Assembly: GCA_001829785.1 (NCBI GenBank)
Contig: MICF01000005.1
Coordinates: forward strand, 1 to 64,000
Source of the DNA: Sulfurimonas sp. RIFOXYD12_FULL_33_39
GTDB lineage: Bacteria; Campylobacterota; Campylobacteria; Campylobacterales; Sulfurimonadaceae
DNA: 64,000 nucleotides
Reading direction: 5' to 3'
The translations under genes and the position numbers were made by a program. Shown here one piece after another: positions 8,723-17,933 of the stretch; within the stretch, counting starts at the first letter, position 1, and each line of letters starts with the position of its first letter. Below the pieces are notes generated by a model. That model worked only from the letters and a program-made list of their open reading frames with translations. It was not told where the DNA came from and did no database searches.

Positions 8723-9585
8723 TATATGCCTTTTAATAATTTTTTATTCATTAGTTCTATAAATTGAAGTGGGTCAACTTGCTCACCGCCTACTCTAAAA
8801 CTAAAATGAAGATGAGGGCCTGTTACTCTGCCACTCTTACCTGATAATCCGATAACTTCGCCTTTTTTTACAATACTTCCATTTTTTACATTGAATTTAC
8901 TCATATGAAAATAGCACGAATAGACGCCGTGTCCGTGATCTATCAAGACCGAACCGCCTGAGTAAAATCTATCTTTAGCCAGAACAATTTTCCCATCATT
9001 ACATGCTAATAAAGGCGTGCCAATATCTGCTCTAAAATCGGTTCCGCTGTGGTAACCTTTTAAGCTTCCGTTATAAACTCTTGCCTTGCCGAAATCACTT
9101 GTGATTTTACTTTTTAGCGGAACGATAAAACTTGATGTTATATAACTTTTGGGGGTTGACATGTTATATATTTTCATAGCCTCTTCATACTCTATAGAAG
9201 CTCTTTTTTTATCTTTTTCGTTTAGAGTCACTTTTGAGCCATCTACTTTTAACGTCTCTTTTTCATACTTTCCATCTTCTACATGTACAAAAAAAGATTT
9301 ACTCTTTTGTGTCGCTGCTTCTTTGTAAAAAATTCCAACCTCTTTTTTACTCGGTTTTTCATAATAACTTATGGGAAGGAGTGCATAATATTTTTTATCA
9401 TCTATAGGATTTTTAAAAATCTTATATGTTTTATTTTCGCTAACAATCTTTTCATAATCTATATTTTTCTCTTTTTCAAACTCGAACAACGCCGTTTTTC
9501 CGTTTGAAATAGTTGAGTCTGAGATGTCAACGTTAAAAGAAAAAAGCGTACATGTAAAGAGCATAAGAAGAGAAAACAACCTCAT
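8722..9585 (-). CDS. M23 (LytM-type) peptidoglycan endopeptidase
   Basis: Zinc metallopeptidase acting on peptidoglycan cross-links in the periplasm. After a signal peptide (about residues 1-18) comes an unknown N-terminal domain and then a complete M23 domain: YHSGTDFRAD (metal His and Asp), VLIDHGHGVYSCYFHM and GPHLHFSFRVGG (HxH). Relatives in Helicobacter and Campylobacter (Csd and Pgp proteins) shape the helical cell. I choose the ATG at 9585, which overlaps the smpB stop (TGATG); the frame extends one TTG codon further. All catalytic residues are present. Confidence 0.92.
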   Translation of the reverse strand: MRLFSLLMLFTCTLFSFNVDISDSTISNGKTALFEFEKEKNIDYEKIVSENKTYKIFKNPIDDKKYYALLPISYYEKPSKKEVGIFYKEAATQKSKSFFVHVEDGKYEKETLKVDGSKVTLNEKDKKRASIEYEEAMKIYNMSTPKSYITSSFIVPLKSKITSDFGKARVYNGSLKGYHSGTDFRADIGTPLLACNDGKIVLAKDRFYSGGSVLIDHGHGVYSCYFHMSKFNVKNGSIVKKGEVIGLSGKSGRVTGPHLHFSFRVGGEQVDPLQFIELMNKKLLKGI

Positions 9586-10037
9586 CAATAATCCTTCATT
9601 GAACGCTCTATATCACGCTTCATATCTTTTTCTTTTAAATCGTTTCTTTTGTCATGGAGCTGTTTACCTTTTGCTATGGCAATCTGGATTTTTACAATGT
9701 TTCTATCGTTAAAATAGAGCTGAAGCGGGACAACCGTGTAACCATCTTTTTCAACTGCTTTTATCATTTTTACTATCTGCTTTTTATGTAAAAGAAGTTT
9801 TCTGCTTCCTCGCTCTTCATGTGCGTAAAAGTGATGAGTCGTCTCTAGCCTTCCTATGTGGGCATTAAACAAAAATGCTTCACCCTGCACAAAGCGGATA
9901 AAACTATCTTTTAAGTTTACTCTCCCTGCTCTTATGGCTTTTATCTCGCTACCTTTAAGAACTAAACCCGCCTCAAACTTCTCTTCTAAAAAGTAATCAA
10001 AATAGGCTTTTTTATTTTTTGCTATCGTTTCGCCCAT
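9585..10037 (-). CDS. smpB: SsrA (tmRNA)-binding protein SmpB
   Basis: Partner of tmRNA in rescue of stalled ribosomes. The 150-residue protein has the OB-fold signature beginning [20 protein letters not shown] (residues 11-30), then [18 protein letters not shown], and a basic C-terminal tail ([18 protein letters not shown]) that enters the mRNA channel. It overlaps ispE by 1 nt and the M23 gene by 1 nt. The tmRNA gene itself is not in this window. Confidence 0.97.
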   Translation of the reverse strand: MGETIAKNKKAYFDYFLEEKFEAGLVLKGSEIKAIRAGRVNLKDSFIRFVQGEAFLFNAHIGRLETTHHFYAHEERGSRKLLLHKKQIVKMIKAVEKDGYTVVPLQLYFNDRNIVKIQIAIAKGKQLHDKRNDLKEKDMKRDIERSMKDY

Positions 10038-10834
10038 TACTCATTTTCCTTATTTTTTACTCTAAAAAAACTGCTTCCGCTTCCGCTAAAATAGTATCCG
10101 TGTTTATAATAATTTTTCAGCTCTTTATACTCTTGAAGTGCAGGTTTAAAGAGGTCGTTTGCCTCATCAGGCTTCATGGTTTTAAGTATATCCAGTGATG
10201 ATGTTTTTTTAAGCTTATTAGCCTCAAAACCGTCTATTGGATTATAGAAATTTTCTCTATATGCTGCATAAACCTTCGGTGTGCTAATCTCTAGCTTTGG
10301 AGTAAAAACTTCAAAATCAAGATGCTCCTCTTTAAACTCTTCAACTATTTCGCCTATTCCGCTTACATTAGCACTGTCGTAGCCGTAAATAAAAAATGCA
10401 ACATCGGCTCCGACTTTTAATCCGACAAGCGAGAGCTCATTTTTACTAAGTCCAAGATGCAAAACTTCGTTGCACATCTTTAAAAATGTTGCCGCATCGC
10501 TGCTTCCGCCGCCAAGACCTGCAAAAGCCGGGATATTTTTATTTACATGTACTGCATATTTTCTCATCAAATTTTTAAGAGAATTAGTGCGAGTATTATC
10601 CAAAGCATCCAAAAGAGCCATATATGCCTTATAAATAGTATTTTGCTTTGTCGAGCAAGAGAACTCGCCGATAATTTTAAGCTCGTCTGTTTCATCTTCT
10701 TTTGTAACAAACGAAAGTTCATCATACAAAGAGTCCACTTTTACAAACCTTGAGACAATCTCATGGTAATTATCTCTTTTGCCTGTTATTTTTAAAAAAA
10801 CATTTACTTTCGCATAAGCTTTATAAAGCTTCAT
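10037..10834 (-). CDS. ispE: 4-diphosphocytidyl-2-C-methyl-D-erythritol kinase
   Basis: ATP-dependent kinase of the MEP isoprenoid pathway. The 265-residue GHMP-kinase protein carries the ATP loop [18 protein letters not shown] (about residues 96-113) and the C-terminal SGSGSSFF motif. The start ATG has no upstream alternative. It lies between csrA and smpB with 11 nt and -1 nt spacing, the same order as in Campylobacter. Confidence 0.95.
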   Translation of the reverse strand: MKLYKAYAKVNVFLKITGKRDNYHEIVSRFVKVDSLYDELSFVTKEDETDELKIIGEFSCSTKQNTIYKAYMALLDALDNTRTNSLKNLMRKYAVHVNKNIPAFAGLGGGSSDAATFLKMCNEVLHLGLSKNELSLVGLKVGADVAFFIYGYDSANVSGIGEIVEEFKEEHLDFEVFTPKLEISTPKVYAAYRENFYNPIDGFEANKLKKTSSLDILKTMKPDEANDLFKPALQEYKELKNYYKHGYYFSGSGSSFFRVKNKENE

Positions 10835-10845
10835 TTGTTTATCTC

Positions 10846-11076
10846 TTATTTTTTGATAATAGCGCTAAGCAGAGTTAAATCTTCCGGTTTTGTCTCTTTA
10901 GAAGCTGCAATATTAGAAGATTTGACATCTTCAAGCAACTCTTTTCTAACAATAGAGATATCTCTAGGTGCATCAATTCCGACTTTAACAATCCCTTTTT
11001 CAATTGAGATAATTTTTATCGTAATATTATCCCCGATAACTATAGATTCATCTATTTTTCTAGATAGTACTAACAT
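10846..11076 (-). CDS. csrA: Carbon storage regulator CsrA
   Basis: Small RNA-binding dimer that blocks or stabilises mRNAs by binding GGA sites near their start codons; in Campylobacterota it affects motility and stress traits. The 76-residue protein begins [20 protein letters not shown] and continues with [15 protein letters not shown], the diagnostic CsrA core. It overlaps truB by 7 nt. FliW, its usual antagonist in this phylum, is not in the window. Confidence 0.97.
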   Translation of the reverse strand: MLVLSRKIDESIVIGDNITIKIISIEKGIVKVGIDAPRDISIVRKELLEDVKSSNIAASKETKPEDLTLLSAIIKK

Positions 11077-11891
11077 TCAATCCTGCCTAATTCATAATTT
11101 ACTTCTGCGTCTTCTATATTTATAATCGAGATAAAACTGCCGCTATCAAGCCAATAATACCCATTTTTTTTAATCTCTAACTCATCTAAAGCAAGAACTC
11201 TTCCATATTTTAAATTATCAGTCTGCCCATGATAAAAATTTTGTGCAATATTTAAAGATTTTTTGATATCCAATGCTTTTTCATCATTATATACAAACTG
11301 CCCTTCATTTAATCTCTCCAAAGAACTAAGGCTTCCAAATGTAACTCCAAGCTTCTTTGCAATCATAAGCCCCAAAGAGCGAATATAAGTTCCTTCGGAA
11401 ACAGTAGCTTCAAATGTTACAAACGGATGACAGTAACTAATAAACGAGATATCATAAATGGTTGAATTTATCTTGTTTAAAGTAAACTCTTTGCCTGCAC
11501 GAGCCAAATCATAGGCTCTTTGTCCATTAATTTGCTTTGCACTAAAAATCGGCGGCTCATACTCAAGCTCTCCTTCTAGTGATTTAAGTGCATTTAAAAC
11601 ATCAGCTTTATCAAACTCTTTTAAAATTTCTACATGTTCAATCAGCTCAGTGTCTAAACTATCTGATTTTGCACCCAGCCACAGAGTCGCTCTATACTTT
11701 TTTGGAGTTTTATTTAAAAAGCGAAACAGCTTTGTATGACTTCCCGTTCCTATGATAAGCACACCCTTTGCAAACGGGTCAAGAGTTCCGGAAAAACCTG
11801 CTTTTTTTGTCTTATATTTTCGTTTAAGAGAAGTTAGAAAAAAATTTGAACTTACACCTGTAGGTTTATATGCAACAAAAAGTCTATTCAT
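11070..11891 (-). CDS. truB: tRNA pseudouridine-55 synthase
   Basis: Makes the nearly universal pseudouridine 55 in the T-loop of tRNAs. The 273-residue protein has the N-terminal [13 protein letters not shown] and the catalytic motif [18 protein letters not shown] (residues about 33-50) with the nucleophilic Asp. The later segment [11 protein letters not shown] is also typical. It overlaps uvrD by 4 nt (ATGA-type) and csrA by 7 nt. Confidence 0.96.
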   Translation of the reverse strand: MNRLFVAYKPTGVSSNFFLTSLKRKYKTKKAGFSGTLDPFAKGVLIIGTGSHTKLFRFLNKTPKKYRATLWLGAKSDSLDTELIEHVEILKEFDKADVLNALKSLEGELEYEPPIFSAKQINGQRAYDLARAGKEFTLNKINSTIYDISFISYCHPFVTFEATVSEGTYIRSLGLMIAKKLGVTFGSLSSLERLNEGQFVYNDEKALDIKKSLNIAQNFYHGQTDNLKYGRVLALDELEIKKNGYYWLDSGSFISIINIEDAEVNYELGRIEC

Positions 11892-13948
11892 AGTCTCTCA
11901 ACGAATGATGCCAATATATCTCTTTTTGTACCTGCAAAGTTGATGCTTAGCTTAAATTCTCTTCCGGATTTGCTTACCCCGTTTACTCTTCCGGTACCGA
12001 AAATTTTATGTCTAACCAAATCGCCTTTTTTAAAAGCCGTATTTTTCTCGACTATAAGCGAACCTTCGCAAAGCCCTGCTTCATTGAAGAATCTGCTTTT
12101 TTGCAAATCGCTTCTTCGCCCTTTATAAAATCTGCTCTCTACATGTGAAAGAGTCAAAGTCTCTTTTGCTCTTGTAAAAGAGACGTACCCTAAACGTCTC
12201 TCCTCTTCAAGGTCACTCCCATCACCCACAAGTGGCAAAAATCCCTCTTCTAAACCGATAATAAAGATATGGTCAAACTCTAAACCTTTTGAGGCATGAA
12301 TACTCATCATGTAGATACTCTCGCCTTCAACTTGGTCTTGCTCACTCTGCAGAGTAAGCTCATTTAAAAACTCATCTAAAGAGGACTCCGGAGAATTTTT
12401 TACAAAATCACGAAAAAGACCGTAAAACTCATCCATATTTAAAACTCTATCTGCCTCATCAGGCATGCCCGTATAGATATCTTTTAGACGAAAAGTCTCT
12501 TCTAAAACATCTATAAAATTGTACGTAGATTCTGTTACTACTTTTGCTACACTCTGAATATCTTTTATAAACTTTTTAAGCGTCTTTGCATTTTTGTTTT
12601 TAACTAAAGACTCCAAATCAGCTAAAGGAGTCTTTTTAATATACTCAAATATTGAACTCTCGTTTGCATGGGCTGCAAGTTCTATTTTATCTACACTTGC
12701 TTTGCCTAAACCTCTTTTTGGCTTATTTATTATGCGTTTAAACGAAAAATCATCGTTAAAATTTGTAATAACCCTGATGTAGCTAATGAGGTCTTTTATC
12801 TCTGCTCTGTCGTAAAATCGTAGTCCTCCGACAAGTTTGTACGCTATGCCAGCGCGGTTAAGTCCTTCTTCGATGGAGCGGCTTAAAACATTTACGCGAT
12901 AAAGTACCGCTATATTTTCAGCTTTTACTCCTGAATCTAAAAGTTTTGTAATTTTTGAAGCAATTTTTCTAGCTTCTTCATTCTCATCAGAGGAGTTTAA
13001 AATAGTTATATCTTCACCACCTCCGCGCGTAGAGATAAGCTTTTTCCCAAGTCGTGAGCGATTGTGTTCTATTAGCGAGTTTGCGACTTTAAGAATGGGG
13101 TCGCGAGAACGGTAGTTTTCCTCAAGTTTAAAGACAGCCGTATCTTTAAAATCCTGATCAAACTCCATAATATTTCTAATATGCGCACCACGCCAGCCGT
13201 ATATGCTCTGGTCATCATCTCCTACGACACATATATTATTATGTGTCGTACAGAGCTTTTGCAATAGTTTTAACTGCAACTCGTTTGTATCTTGATATTC
13301 ATCCACCATTACATATCGATACTTTTGGGATGTAGCATAAGCTAGTTGTGGATTTTCATCCAAAAGTTTGTATGTAAGCGCTATTAAATCGTCAAAGTCA
13401 ACAAGATTATTTTCTAAAAGATAAGTTTCATACTCTTCATAAACTTTTGCTATCTGCTGATAATTAAAAATTTCTGCTTGTTTATATGCATCATCAGGAC
13501 TTAATAGTGAGCTTTTATACCTTGATATTTCACTGGCAATTAGCTGCGTAGGTATTTCACTGTTTATTTTTTTAATAATACGTTTTTTATCATCGGTATC
13601 TATTACAACAAAATTATTTTCTCTATTTAAAAGGTGTATATTAAATTTTAAAAAAAGCAATCCAAACTTATGAAAAGTACAAAGAAGCGGAGGATAAGCA
13701 GGGTTTTGCATCATCAAAGATGCACGGTCTCTCATCTCTTTGGCAGCCTTATTCGTAAAAGTTAGTGTCAGAGTATTTGAAGCAGGAATACCTACCCCTT
13801 CTATAAGATAGGCAAGCCTAGAGACGATTGTCGTTGTTTTTCCGCTTCCGGCACCCGCCAATATAAGAACGGGACCTTCCGTCTGCCTTACGGCATCGGC
13901 TTGCGAATTGTTTAATTTACTAAATATTTTTTCCATAATCTCTGCCAT
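11888..13948 (-). CDS. uvrD: UvrD/Rep-family DNA helicase
   Basis: Superfamily 1A 3'-5' helicase used in nucleotide excision and mismatch repair and at stalled forks. The 686-residue protein has all motifs: AGAGSGKTTT (31-40), MVDEYQDTN, VVGDDDQSIYGWRGA, ENYRSRDPIL and MSIHASKGLEFDHIFI, with a C-terminal Tudor-like tail (FKKGDLVRHKIFGTGRVNGV). It may be named rep or pcrA in relatives. First gene of the long minus-strand operon; a TATAAT box lies about 30 nt before the ATG. The gene pairs divergently with a LysR regulator. Confidence 0.94.
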   Translation of the reverse strand: MAEIMEKIFSKLNNSQADAVRQTEGPVLILAGAGSGKTTTIVSRLAYLIEGVGIPASNTLTLTFTNKAAKEMRDRASLMMQNPAYPPLLCTFHKFGLLFLKFNIHLLNRENNFVVIDTDDKKRIIKKINSEIPTQLIASEISRYKSSLLSPDDAYKQAEIFNYQQIAKVYEEYETYLLENNLVDFDDLIALTYKLLDENPQLAYATSQKYRYVMVDEYQDTNELQLKLLQKLCTTHNNICVVGDDDQSIYGWRGAHIRNIMEFDQDFKDTAVFKLEENYRSRDPILKVANSLIEHNRSRLGKKLISTRGGGEDITILNSSDENEEARKIASKITKLLDSGVKAENIAVLYRVNVLSRSIEEGLNRAGIAYKLVGGLRFYDRAEIKDLISYIRVITNFNDDFSFKRIINKPKRGLGKASVDKIELAAHANESSIFEYIKKTPLADLESLVKNKNAKTLKKFIKDIQSVAKVVTESTYNFIDVLEETFRLKDIYTGMPDEADRVLNMDEFYGLFRDFVKNSPESSLDEFLNELTLQSEQDQVEGESIYMMSIHASKGLEFDHIFIIGLEEGFLPLVGDGSDLEEERRLGYVSFTRAKETLTLSHVESRFYKGRRSDLQKSRFFNEAGLCEGSLIVEKNTAFKKGDLVRHKIFGTGRVNGVSKSGREFKLSINFAGTKRDILASFVERL

Positions 13949-14014
13949 TACTCACATTGGTTTAAATTATTATAGCCAAAAAGTTATAAATTATTACAGA
14001 ACTATTGCATTAAT

Positions 14015-14020
14015 TATAAT
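14015..14020 (+). promoter_or_regulatory. -10 box of the LysR regulator gene
   Basis: TATAAT preceded by an AT-rich stretch, 45 nt before the ATG of the LysR gene. There is no clear -35 box, as is normal for the main sigma factor in Campylobacterota. It shares the intergenic region with the uvrD promoter. Confidence 0.55.
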
Positions 14021-14065
14021 ATTGAGTTATACTTTTGCTTATTATTTAAACTTATAGGAATTATT

Positions 14066-14968
14066 ATGTTAAAAGATTTTGCAAAACTACAAACTTTTCT
14101 GATGGTTATTAAAGAGAAAAGTTTTTCAAAGGCATCAGCAAAACTTGGCATATCTCAGCCGGCAGTTACTCAGCAGATTAAGTTTATCGAAGATTACCTT
14201 GATACAAGAATAGTTGAGAGAAAAAAGAACGGAATACTACTAACAAAAGAGGGTGAAGACCTTTTTAGAATCGCTCTTAGACTTGAAAAGGCAATAACAA
14301 ACAGCGAAAAAGAGCTTTTAAAAATTATAAACAAAGATTTTACGTTTATTATGGGTTCGTCAAATGCTATAGGAAACTATATTTTACCTAATTATCTTGG
14401 TGAAATCAAAAAAAGAATTAATAATAATGTTTACATGAATGTCGGGCAATCCAGTGAAATCATTGACCAATTAGAAGATAAAAAAATTGATGTTGCACTT
14501 ATAGAGTCTCCTGTATTTAGAGATGGTATTATATACAGAGAGTGGGTTTTAGATGAGCTTGTAGTATTTTCAAACCAACCTCTAAAAAAACATTTAACGG
14601 CAGAAGATTTAATGGGATTTAACTGGATATGCAGAGATGAGCACTCACATACTAGAAAATTGACAAGTGAAGTTTTTGACGAGATGGGTGTTCAATGCAA
14701 TAACTTTCATGTTCTTGGAATTCTTGGCAGTCCAACTGCTATAAAAGAGTCTATTTTACATGCTGATGCTAACAGCGAGAGACCTGTAGTTTCTGTAATG
14801 TCAAGACATGTAATTGCAGCTGAACTAGCTGATGGCAGACTTTTTGAAGCAAGACTAAAAAATTATAAAATAGAGAGAAGTTTCTATATAGCCTACTCAA
14901 AAGAGAGAAAGCATGATGCTTTTGTAGATAATGTAGTTAACTATCTACTATCTTTAAATAAAGTATAA
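14066..14968 (+). CDS. LysR-family transcriptional regulator
   Basis: A 300-residue DNA-binding regulator. The N-terminal winged helix-turn-helix (residues 1-62, with SFSKASAKLGISQPAVTQQI) is followed by a periplasmic-binding-like effector domain (about 90-295). It resembles the CysB/CbbR branch in length and layout, but the ligand and targets cannot be told from sequence. It is divergent from uvrD and convergent with an unknown gene, so no neighbour is an obvious target. The cysteine synthase gene 1 kb downstream is a possible but unproven target. Confidence 0.93.
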   Translation: MLKDFAKLQTFLMVIKEKSFSKASAKLGISQPAVTQQIKFIEDYLDTRIVERKKNGILLTKEGEDLFRIALRLEKAITNSEKELLKIINKDFTFIMGSSNAIGNYILPNYLGEIKKRINNNVYMNVGQSSEIIDQLEDKKIDVALIESPVFRDGIIYREWVLDELVVFSNQPLKKHLTAEDLMGFNWICRDEHSHTRKLTSEVFDEMGVQCNNFHVLGILGSPTAIKESILHADANSERPVVSVMSRHVIAAELADGRLFEARLKNYKIERSFYIAYSKERKHDAFVDNVVNYLLSLNKV

Positions 14969-14995
14969 ATTAAATAATTTATACTTTATTTTTTT
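14956..14995. terminator. Bidirectional terminator between convergent genes
   Basis: A perfect 16-bp inverted repeat (AAATAAAGTATAAATT and complement) with loop AAAT, followed by a T tract on the plus strand and, read the other way, by T residues on the minus strand. The stop codons of the LysR gene (14966-14968) and of the convergent gene (14986-14988) both lie within its arms. Confidence 0.9.
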
Positions 14996-15444
14996 AAAAA
15001 TTTTGAATTTTCAGGGTTTGATAAAAATGATGCCATTGAATTTTCAACACCTCCATCATCTACTTTCTTGATACTTTTAATATCTTTTTTGTAATTAGCT
15101 AAATTTATAAGCAGAGGCGTCTCATCAACAATAACCTGCATAATGCTTAAAAGCGGAACAGTAACTATACTGCCGAAATTATCAGTTCCAAAACCCGCTT
15201 CAAAAACAAGATTTTCTCCTATGATACTTGCCGTATCAAATGTATAACCCGCTAGAAAAAAAAGTGTCATCGGTCTAAACTCTGATCTTATAATCTCCGG
15301 AAGAGACGGTTCAAAAGTAATATGCTCAATTTTACATAAAATACCGAAACTTTGATCTTTTTCAAATAAATGAATTATTAAATTTTGTATATTTTTTTGC
15401 ATAATTCTCGCAAAATCTTTATCTTCTATTACATAATCTAGCAA
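14986..15444 (-). CDS. Unknown protein, possible SspB-like ClpXP adaptor
   Basis: I do not firmly recognise this 152-residue protein. There is no signal peptide or membrane segment. The stretch from about residue 77 to 104 (ENLVFEAGFG, then a break, then VTVPLLSIMQVI) resembles the core of SspB, the adaptor that delivers ssrA-tagged proteins to ClpXP, where a similar pattern of FxARFGG followed by VPxxAVxAI is seen. The C-terminal tail is variable and charged and ends in lysines, as an adaptor tail might. It overlaps the aminotransferase gene by 7 nt. Function is inference only. Confidence 0.6.
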   Translation of the reverse strand: MLDYVIEDKDFARIMQKNIQNLIIHLFEKDQSFGILCKIEHITFEPSLPEIIRSEFRPMTLFFLAGYTFDTASIIGENLVFEAGFGTDNFGSIVTVPLLSIMQVIVDETPLLINLANYKKDIKSIKKVDDGGVENSMASFLSNPENSKFLKK

Positions 15445-16037
15445 AAAAAATCCTTTATATTTTTTGTAATTATATCAAAATCTATCATCGCATTCATAAG
15501 AGCAACGTTAGAAAAATTTTTCAACTCATCTACATGTATCTTTTTTTCAAATATTTTACCCTCTTCCAAAAGTCTCTGTCTTGTTGTTCCCTTTAAAAGA
15601 GGCAAAGCGGGAGTAATCCATCTTTGTAAATCATAAAAAGCGATATTTGCTATGCTTGTGTCTGTTATAAAAGAGTTTTTAATTATAAGGACATCATCAC
15701 ATTCACCTCTTTTTGCAAATAGTTTATCAAGCTCCTCTCTACATGTAGATTTTAACGAATACTCTATATTATCATCATAAAGCAATTTCAGTGAAGCTAT
15801 ATCTCTTTTTATATACTTATAGTAGGTTACATCTATTTGGTGAGGTTCTTTGGATAAATCATAAGTTAAACGACATCTATACATACCGTTTTTCGGAGGG
15901 TTTAAATATAGGCTTAAATTTTGAACCTCTTTTACTCCAAACTTTTTTAAGACGCTCTCATACCTCTTTTGATGATAAGAGATATGAAAAACCTCTCCAT
16001 CTTCAGCTCTAATGGTTTCTAAAAAAATCTTACACAC
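15438..16037 (-). CDS. Class IV aminotransferase (possible aminodeoxychorismate lyase)
   Basis: A 199-residue fold-type IV PLP enzyme. The SLKSTCREELDKL segment (about residues 112-124) should hold the PLP lysine, and ITDTSIANIAFYD followed by PLLKGTTRQRLLEEG matches the family pattern. Members include PabC (4-aminobenzoate formation for folate), D-amino acid and branched-chain aminotransferases. It is shorter than classic PabC (about 270 residues), with a reduced N-terminal domain, as in many Campylobacterota proteins annotated as PabC. It overlaps cysK by 8 nt. Confidence 0.8.
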   Translation of the reverse strand: MCKIFLETIRAEDGEVFHISYHQKRYESVLKKFGVKEVQNLSLYLNPPKNGMYRCRLTYDLSKEPHQIDVTYYKYIKRDIASLKLLYDDNIEYSLKSTCREELDKLFAKRGECDDVLIIKNSFITDTSIANIAFYDLQRWITPALPLLKGTTRQRLLEEGKIFEKKIHVDELKNFSNVALMNAMIDFDIITKNIKDFFC

Positions 16038-16953
16038 TAAAGAGGTCTGTACTTAAATATCTCTCACCTGTATCACAAAGAATAGTCAGAAGTGTTTTAC
16101 CTTTAAACTCTTCTCTTGAGGCTACCATCATTGTTGCATATACGTTTGCTCCTGCAGATATGCCTACAAGAAGACCCTCTTTTTTAGCTAACATTCTTGC
16201 AGTTTTTATAGCATTTTCATTGCTTACTTTTATTACTTCGCCGTAAATTGTCGTATCTAAAATATCAGGTATAAATCCCGCACCTATCCCCTGAATAGCA
16301 TGCGGACCTGCCGGTCCCCCTGAGAGAACGGCGGATGATTCAGGTTCAACGGCAAATATAGCAATATTTGATATCTCCTCTTTTAGCACTTTTGCCGTTC
16401 CGCTAAGAGTTCCGCCTGTTCCAACCGCGGCGATAAATGCATCTACTTTTTTATCCGTATCTCTTAAAATTTCCCTAGCTGTCGTTAACATGTGAATTTC
16501 CGGATTTGATTTGTTTTTAAACTGCTGCAAAACTATAGAGTCTTCTATTTCAATATTTAATTCATCCGCTTTTTTTATTGCACCACGCATACCCTCTATA
16601 GCAGGAGTTAGAACAAGTTCTGCTCCAAATGCTTTTAGCAGTTTTCTTCTCTCCATACTCATAGATTCCGGCATAGTTAAAACCAGATTTAAACCAAGTG
16701 CAGCACAGTTGGCTGCCAATGCCACTCCTGTATTTCCGCTTGTAGGCTCTATTATAGTCGTTGTTTGAGTTATTTTACCAGCTTCCATCGCTCGTCTAAT
16801 CATATTGAAACCTATTCTATCTTTAACAGAACTTGTAGGATTCATAAACTCGCATTTTGCGATTATATTCGTACCAGTTATTTCAGATGCCGTATTTAGC
16901 CTAATTAATGGCGTATTTCCTATTAGCTCTGTTATATTTTTTGCAATTTTCAT
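16030..16953 (-). CDS. cysK: Cysteine synthase (O-acetylserine sulfhydrylase)
   Basis: PLP enzyme forming cysteine from O-acetylserine and sulfide. The 307-residue protein has PTSSVKDRIG with the PLP lysine (about residues 39-48), PTSGNTGVALA, GTGGTLSGTAKVLK for phosphate binding, and GISAGANVYA. CysM-type enzymes are similar and cannot be fully excluded. It heads a small minus-strand unit with the class IV aminotransferase and the unknown gene. It is divergent from the cupin gene. Confidence 0.93.
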   Translation of the reverse strand: MKIAKNITELIGNTPLIRLNTASEITGTNIIAKCEFMNPTSSVKDRIGFNMIRRAMEAGKITQTTTIIEPTSGNTGVALAANCAALGLNLVLTMPESMSMERRKLLKAFGAELVLTPAIEGMRGAIKKADELNIEIEDSIVLQQFKNKSNPEIHMLTTAREILRDTDKKVDAFIAAVGTGGTLSGTAKVLKEEISNIAIFAVEPESSAVLSGGPAGPHAIQGIGAGFIPDILDTTIYGEVIKVSNENAIKTARMLAKKEGLLVGISAGANVYATMMVASREEFKGKTLLTILCDTGERYLSTDLFSV

Positions 16954-17021
16954 AAATATTCTCCAAATAAATCAAACAATTTTATGATATCCTACCAAAA
17001 AAAATATTATAAGAGGCTATA

Positions 17022-17378
17022 ATGTATCTACATAAACAAATCAATTCAATAGAAGCCGCACCTCAAAAAGCAGGTAAAGGTGTCTCTATGAAAATGCTTC
17101 TCTCTATGGAAGAATCTCCAAATTTTGCAATGCGTAATTTTATAATCGATGCAGGAGGACATATGCCGTTGCATACAAACAGTGTTGAGCATGAACAATA
17201 TGTTTTATCGGGATATGCGAGTGTTCAAATAGGAGATGAAATTATTGAAGCTAAGGCAGGTGATATTTTGTTGATTCCTGCGGGTGTTTCTCATAGTTAT
17301 AAAACTGTAGGAGACGAGGCATACAGTTTTTTATGTTTAATACCAAAAGGCGAAGACTGTATTACTATTATTGATTGA
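17022..17378 (+). CDS. Small cupin-domain protein
   Basis: A 118-residue single-domain cupin. Motif 1 is HMPLHTNSVEHEQYVLSG (about residues 47-64), with two His and a Glu placed for metal binding, and motif 2 is PAGVSHSY (about 91-98). Such proteins are metal-dependent dioxygenases, isomerases or sensors; nothing indicates which. An AAGAGGC ribosome site precedes the ATG. It is transcribed away from cysK and ends before a mismatched hairpin. Confidence 0.88.
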   Translation: MYLHKQINSIEAAPQKAGKGVSMKMLLSMEESPNFAMRNFIIDAGGHMPLHTNSVEHEQYVLSGYASVQIGDEIIEAKAGDILLIPAGVSHSYKTVGDEAYSFLCLIPKGEDCITIID

Positions 17379-17402
17379 TTTTAAACCTGATATTGTGTAG
17401 TA

Positions 17403-17435
17403 ACAAACATCACCACAATTGCAGGTGCTGTTTGT
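17403..17435 (+). terminator. Hairpin after the cupin gene
   Basis: ACAAACA-T-CACC pairs with GGTG-C-TGTTTGT, a 12-position stem with one T/C mismatch and a 9-nt loop, starting 25 nt after the stop codon. A T tract is missing, so it may be a factor-dependent terminator or a 3'-end stabiliser. Confidence 0.5.
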
Positions 17436-17568
17436 AGGGTATTCTCTTAAACTTTATGAAATAAATTACTTTAGATAGATCAAATTGGGTATAACAAATT
17501 ACATATTTGCTTGATACAAGAAAAAGTATTCAGAATATATTTGTGTGGGAAATAATCTTGAAGTTGTA

Positions 17569-17645
17569 TGGTGCGCCCGACATGATTCGAACATGTGACC
17601 GCTGGTACCGCAAACCAGTGCTCTATCCAGCTGAGCTACGAGCGC
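17569..17645 (-). tRNA. tRNA-Arg, anticodon GCG
   Basis: A complete 77-nt cloverleaf on the minus strand. The acceptor GCGCTCG pairs with CGGGCGC, the D-stem is GCTC/GAGC, the anticodon stem is CTGGT/ACCAG with loop TTGCGGT, the T-arm is ACATG-TTCGAAT-CATGT, and CCA is encoded. Anticodon GCG reads CGC and CGU. Many bacteria use ACG here, later converted to inosine, so the G34 is worth noting. Confidence 0.95.
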
Positions 17646-17711
17646 ACACCATCTCTATTAAAGAGAATGAAATTATATCACTCTTAACTTATACAATAAT
17701 AAAATCTATTA

Positions 17712-17930
17712 TTAAATTTCTAATTTTTTTGTAATTTCTTCTATCTTTTGTTCTTGCAAAAACAAATCATGATTTTTACGCACATATGCTTGAAGCAACA
17801 ACTTCAAATCGTTATTGCCGTCCATATTAAAATCTTTTCTCATCTGTTTTTCAAGAAAAGAGGCAAATGCATCATCAACATCAACATCAAAACGACGACC
17901 GCCTATATTTAAACCAAGCCTCTTACTCAT
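17712..17930 (-). CDS. ZapA-like cell division protein
   Basis: A 72-residue protein starting MSKRLGLNIGGRRFDVDVDD, with a small beta domain followed by a helix (about residues 45-72), a layout like ZapA, which bundles FtsZ filaments. The length is shorter than E. coli ZapA (109 residues), so the assignment is moderate. I use the ATG at 17930; one extra upstream TTG codon is possible. It begins 3 nt after the stop of the coiled-coil gene, so both are one transcript. Confidence 0.65.
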   Translation of the reverse strand: MSKRLGLNIGGRRFDVDVDDAFASFLEKQMRKDFNMDGNNDLKLLLQAYVRKNHDLFLQEQKIEEITKKLEI

Positions 17931-17933
17931 CAA

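Noticed and set aside
17507..17734. Plus-strand frame crossing the tRNA-Arg gene
   Set aside because: Reads through an antisense tRNA gene; coding content comes from the tRNA sequence, a common false frame.
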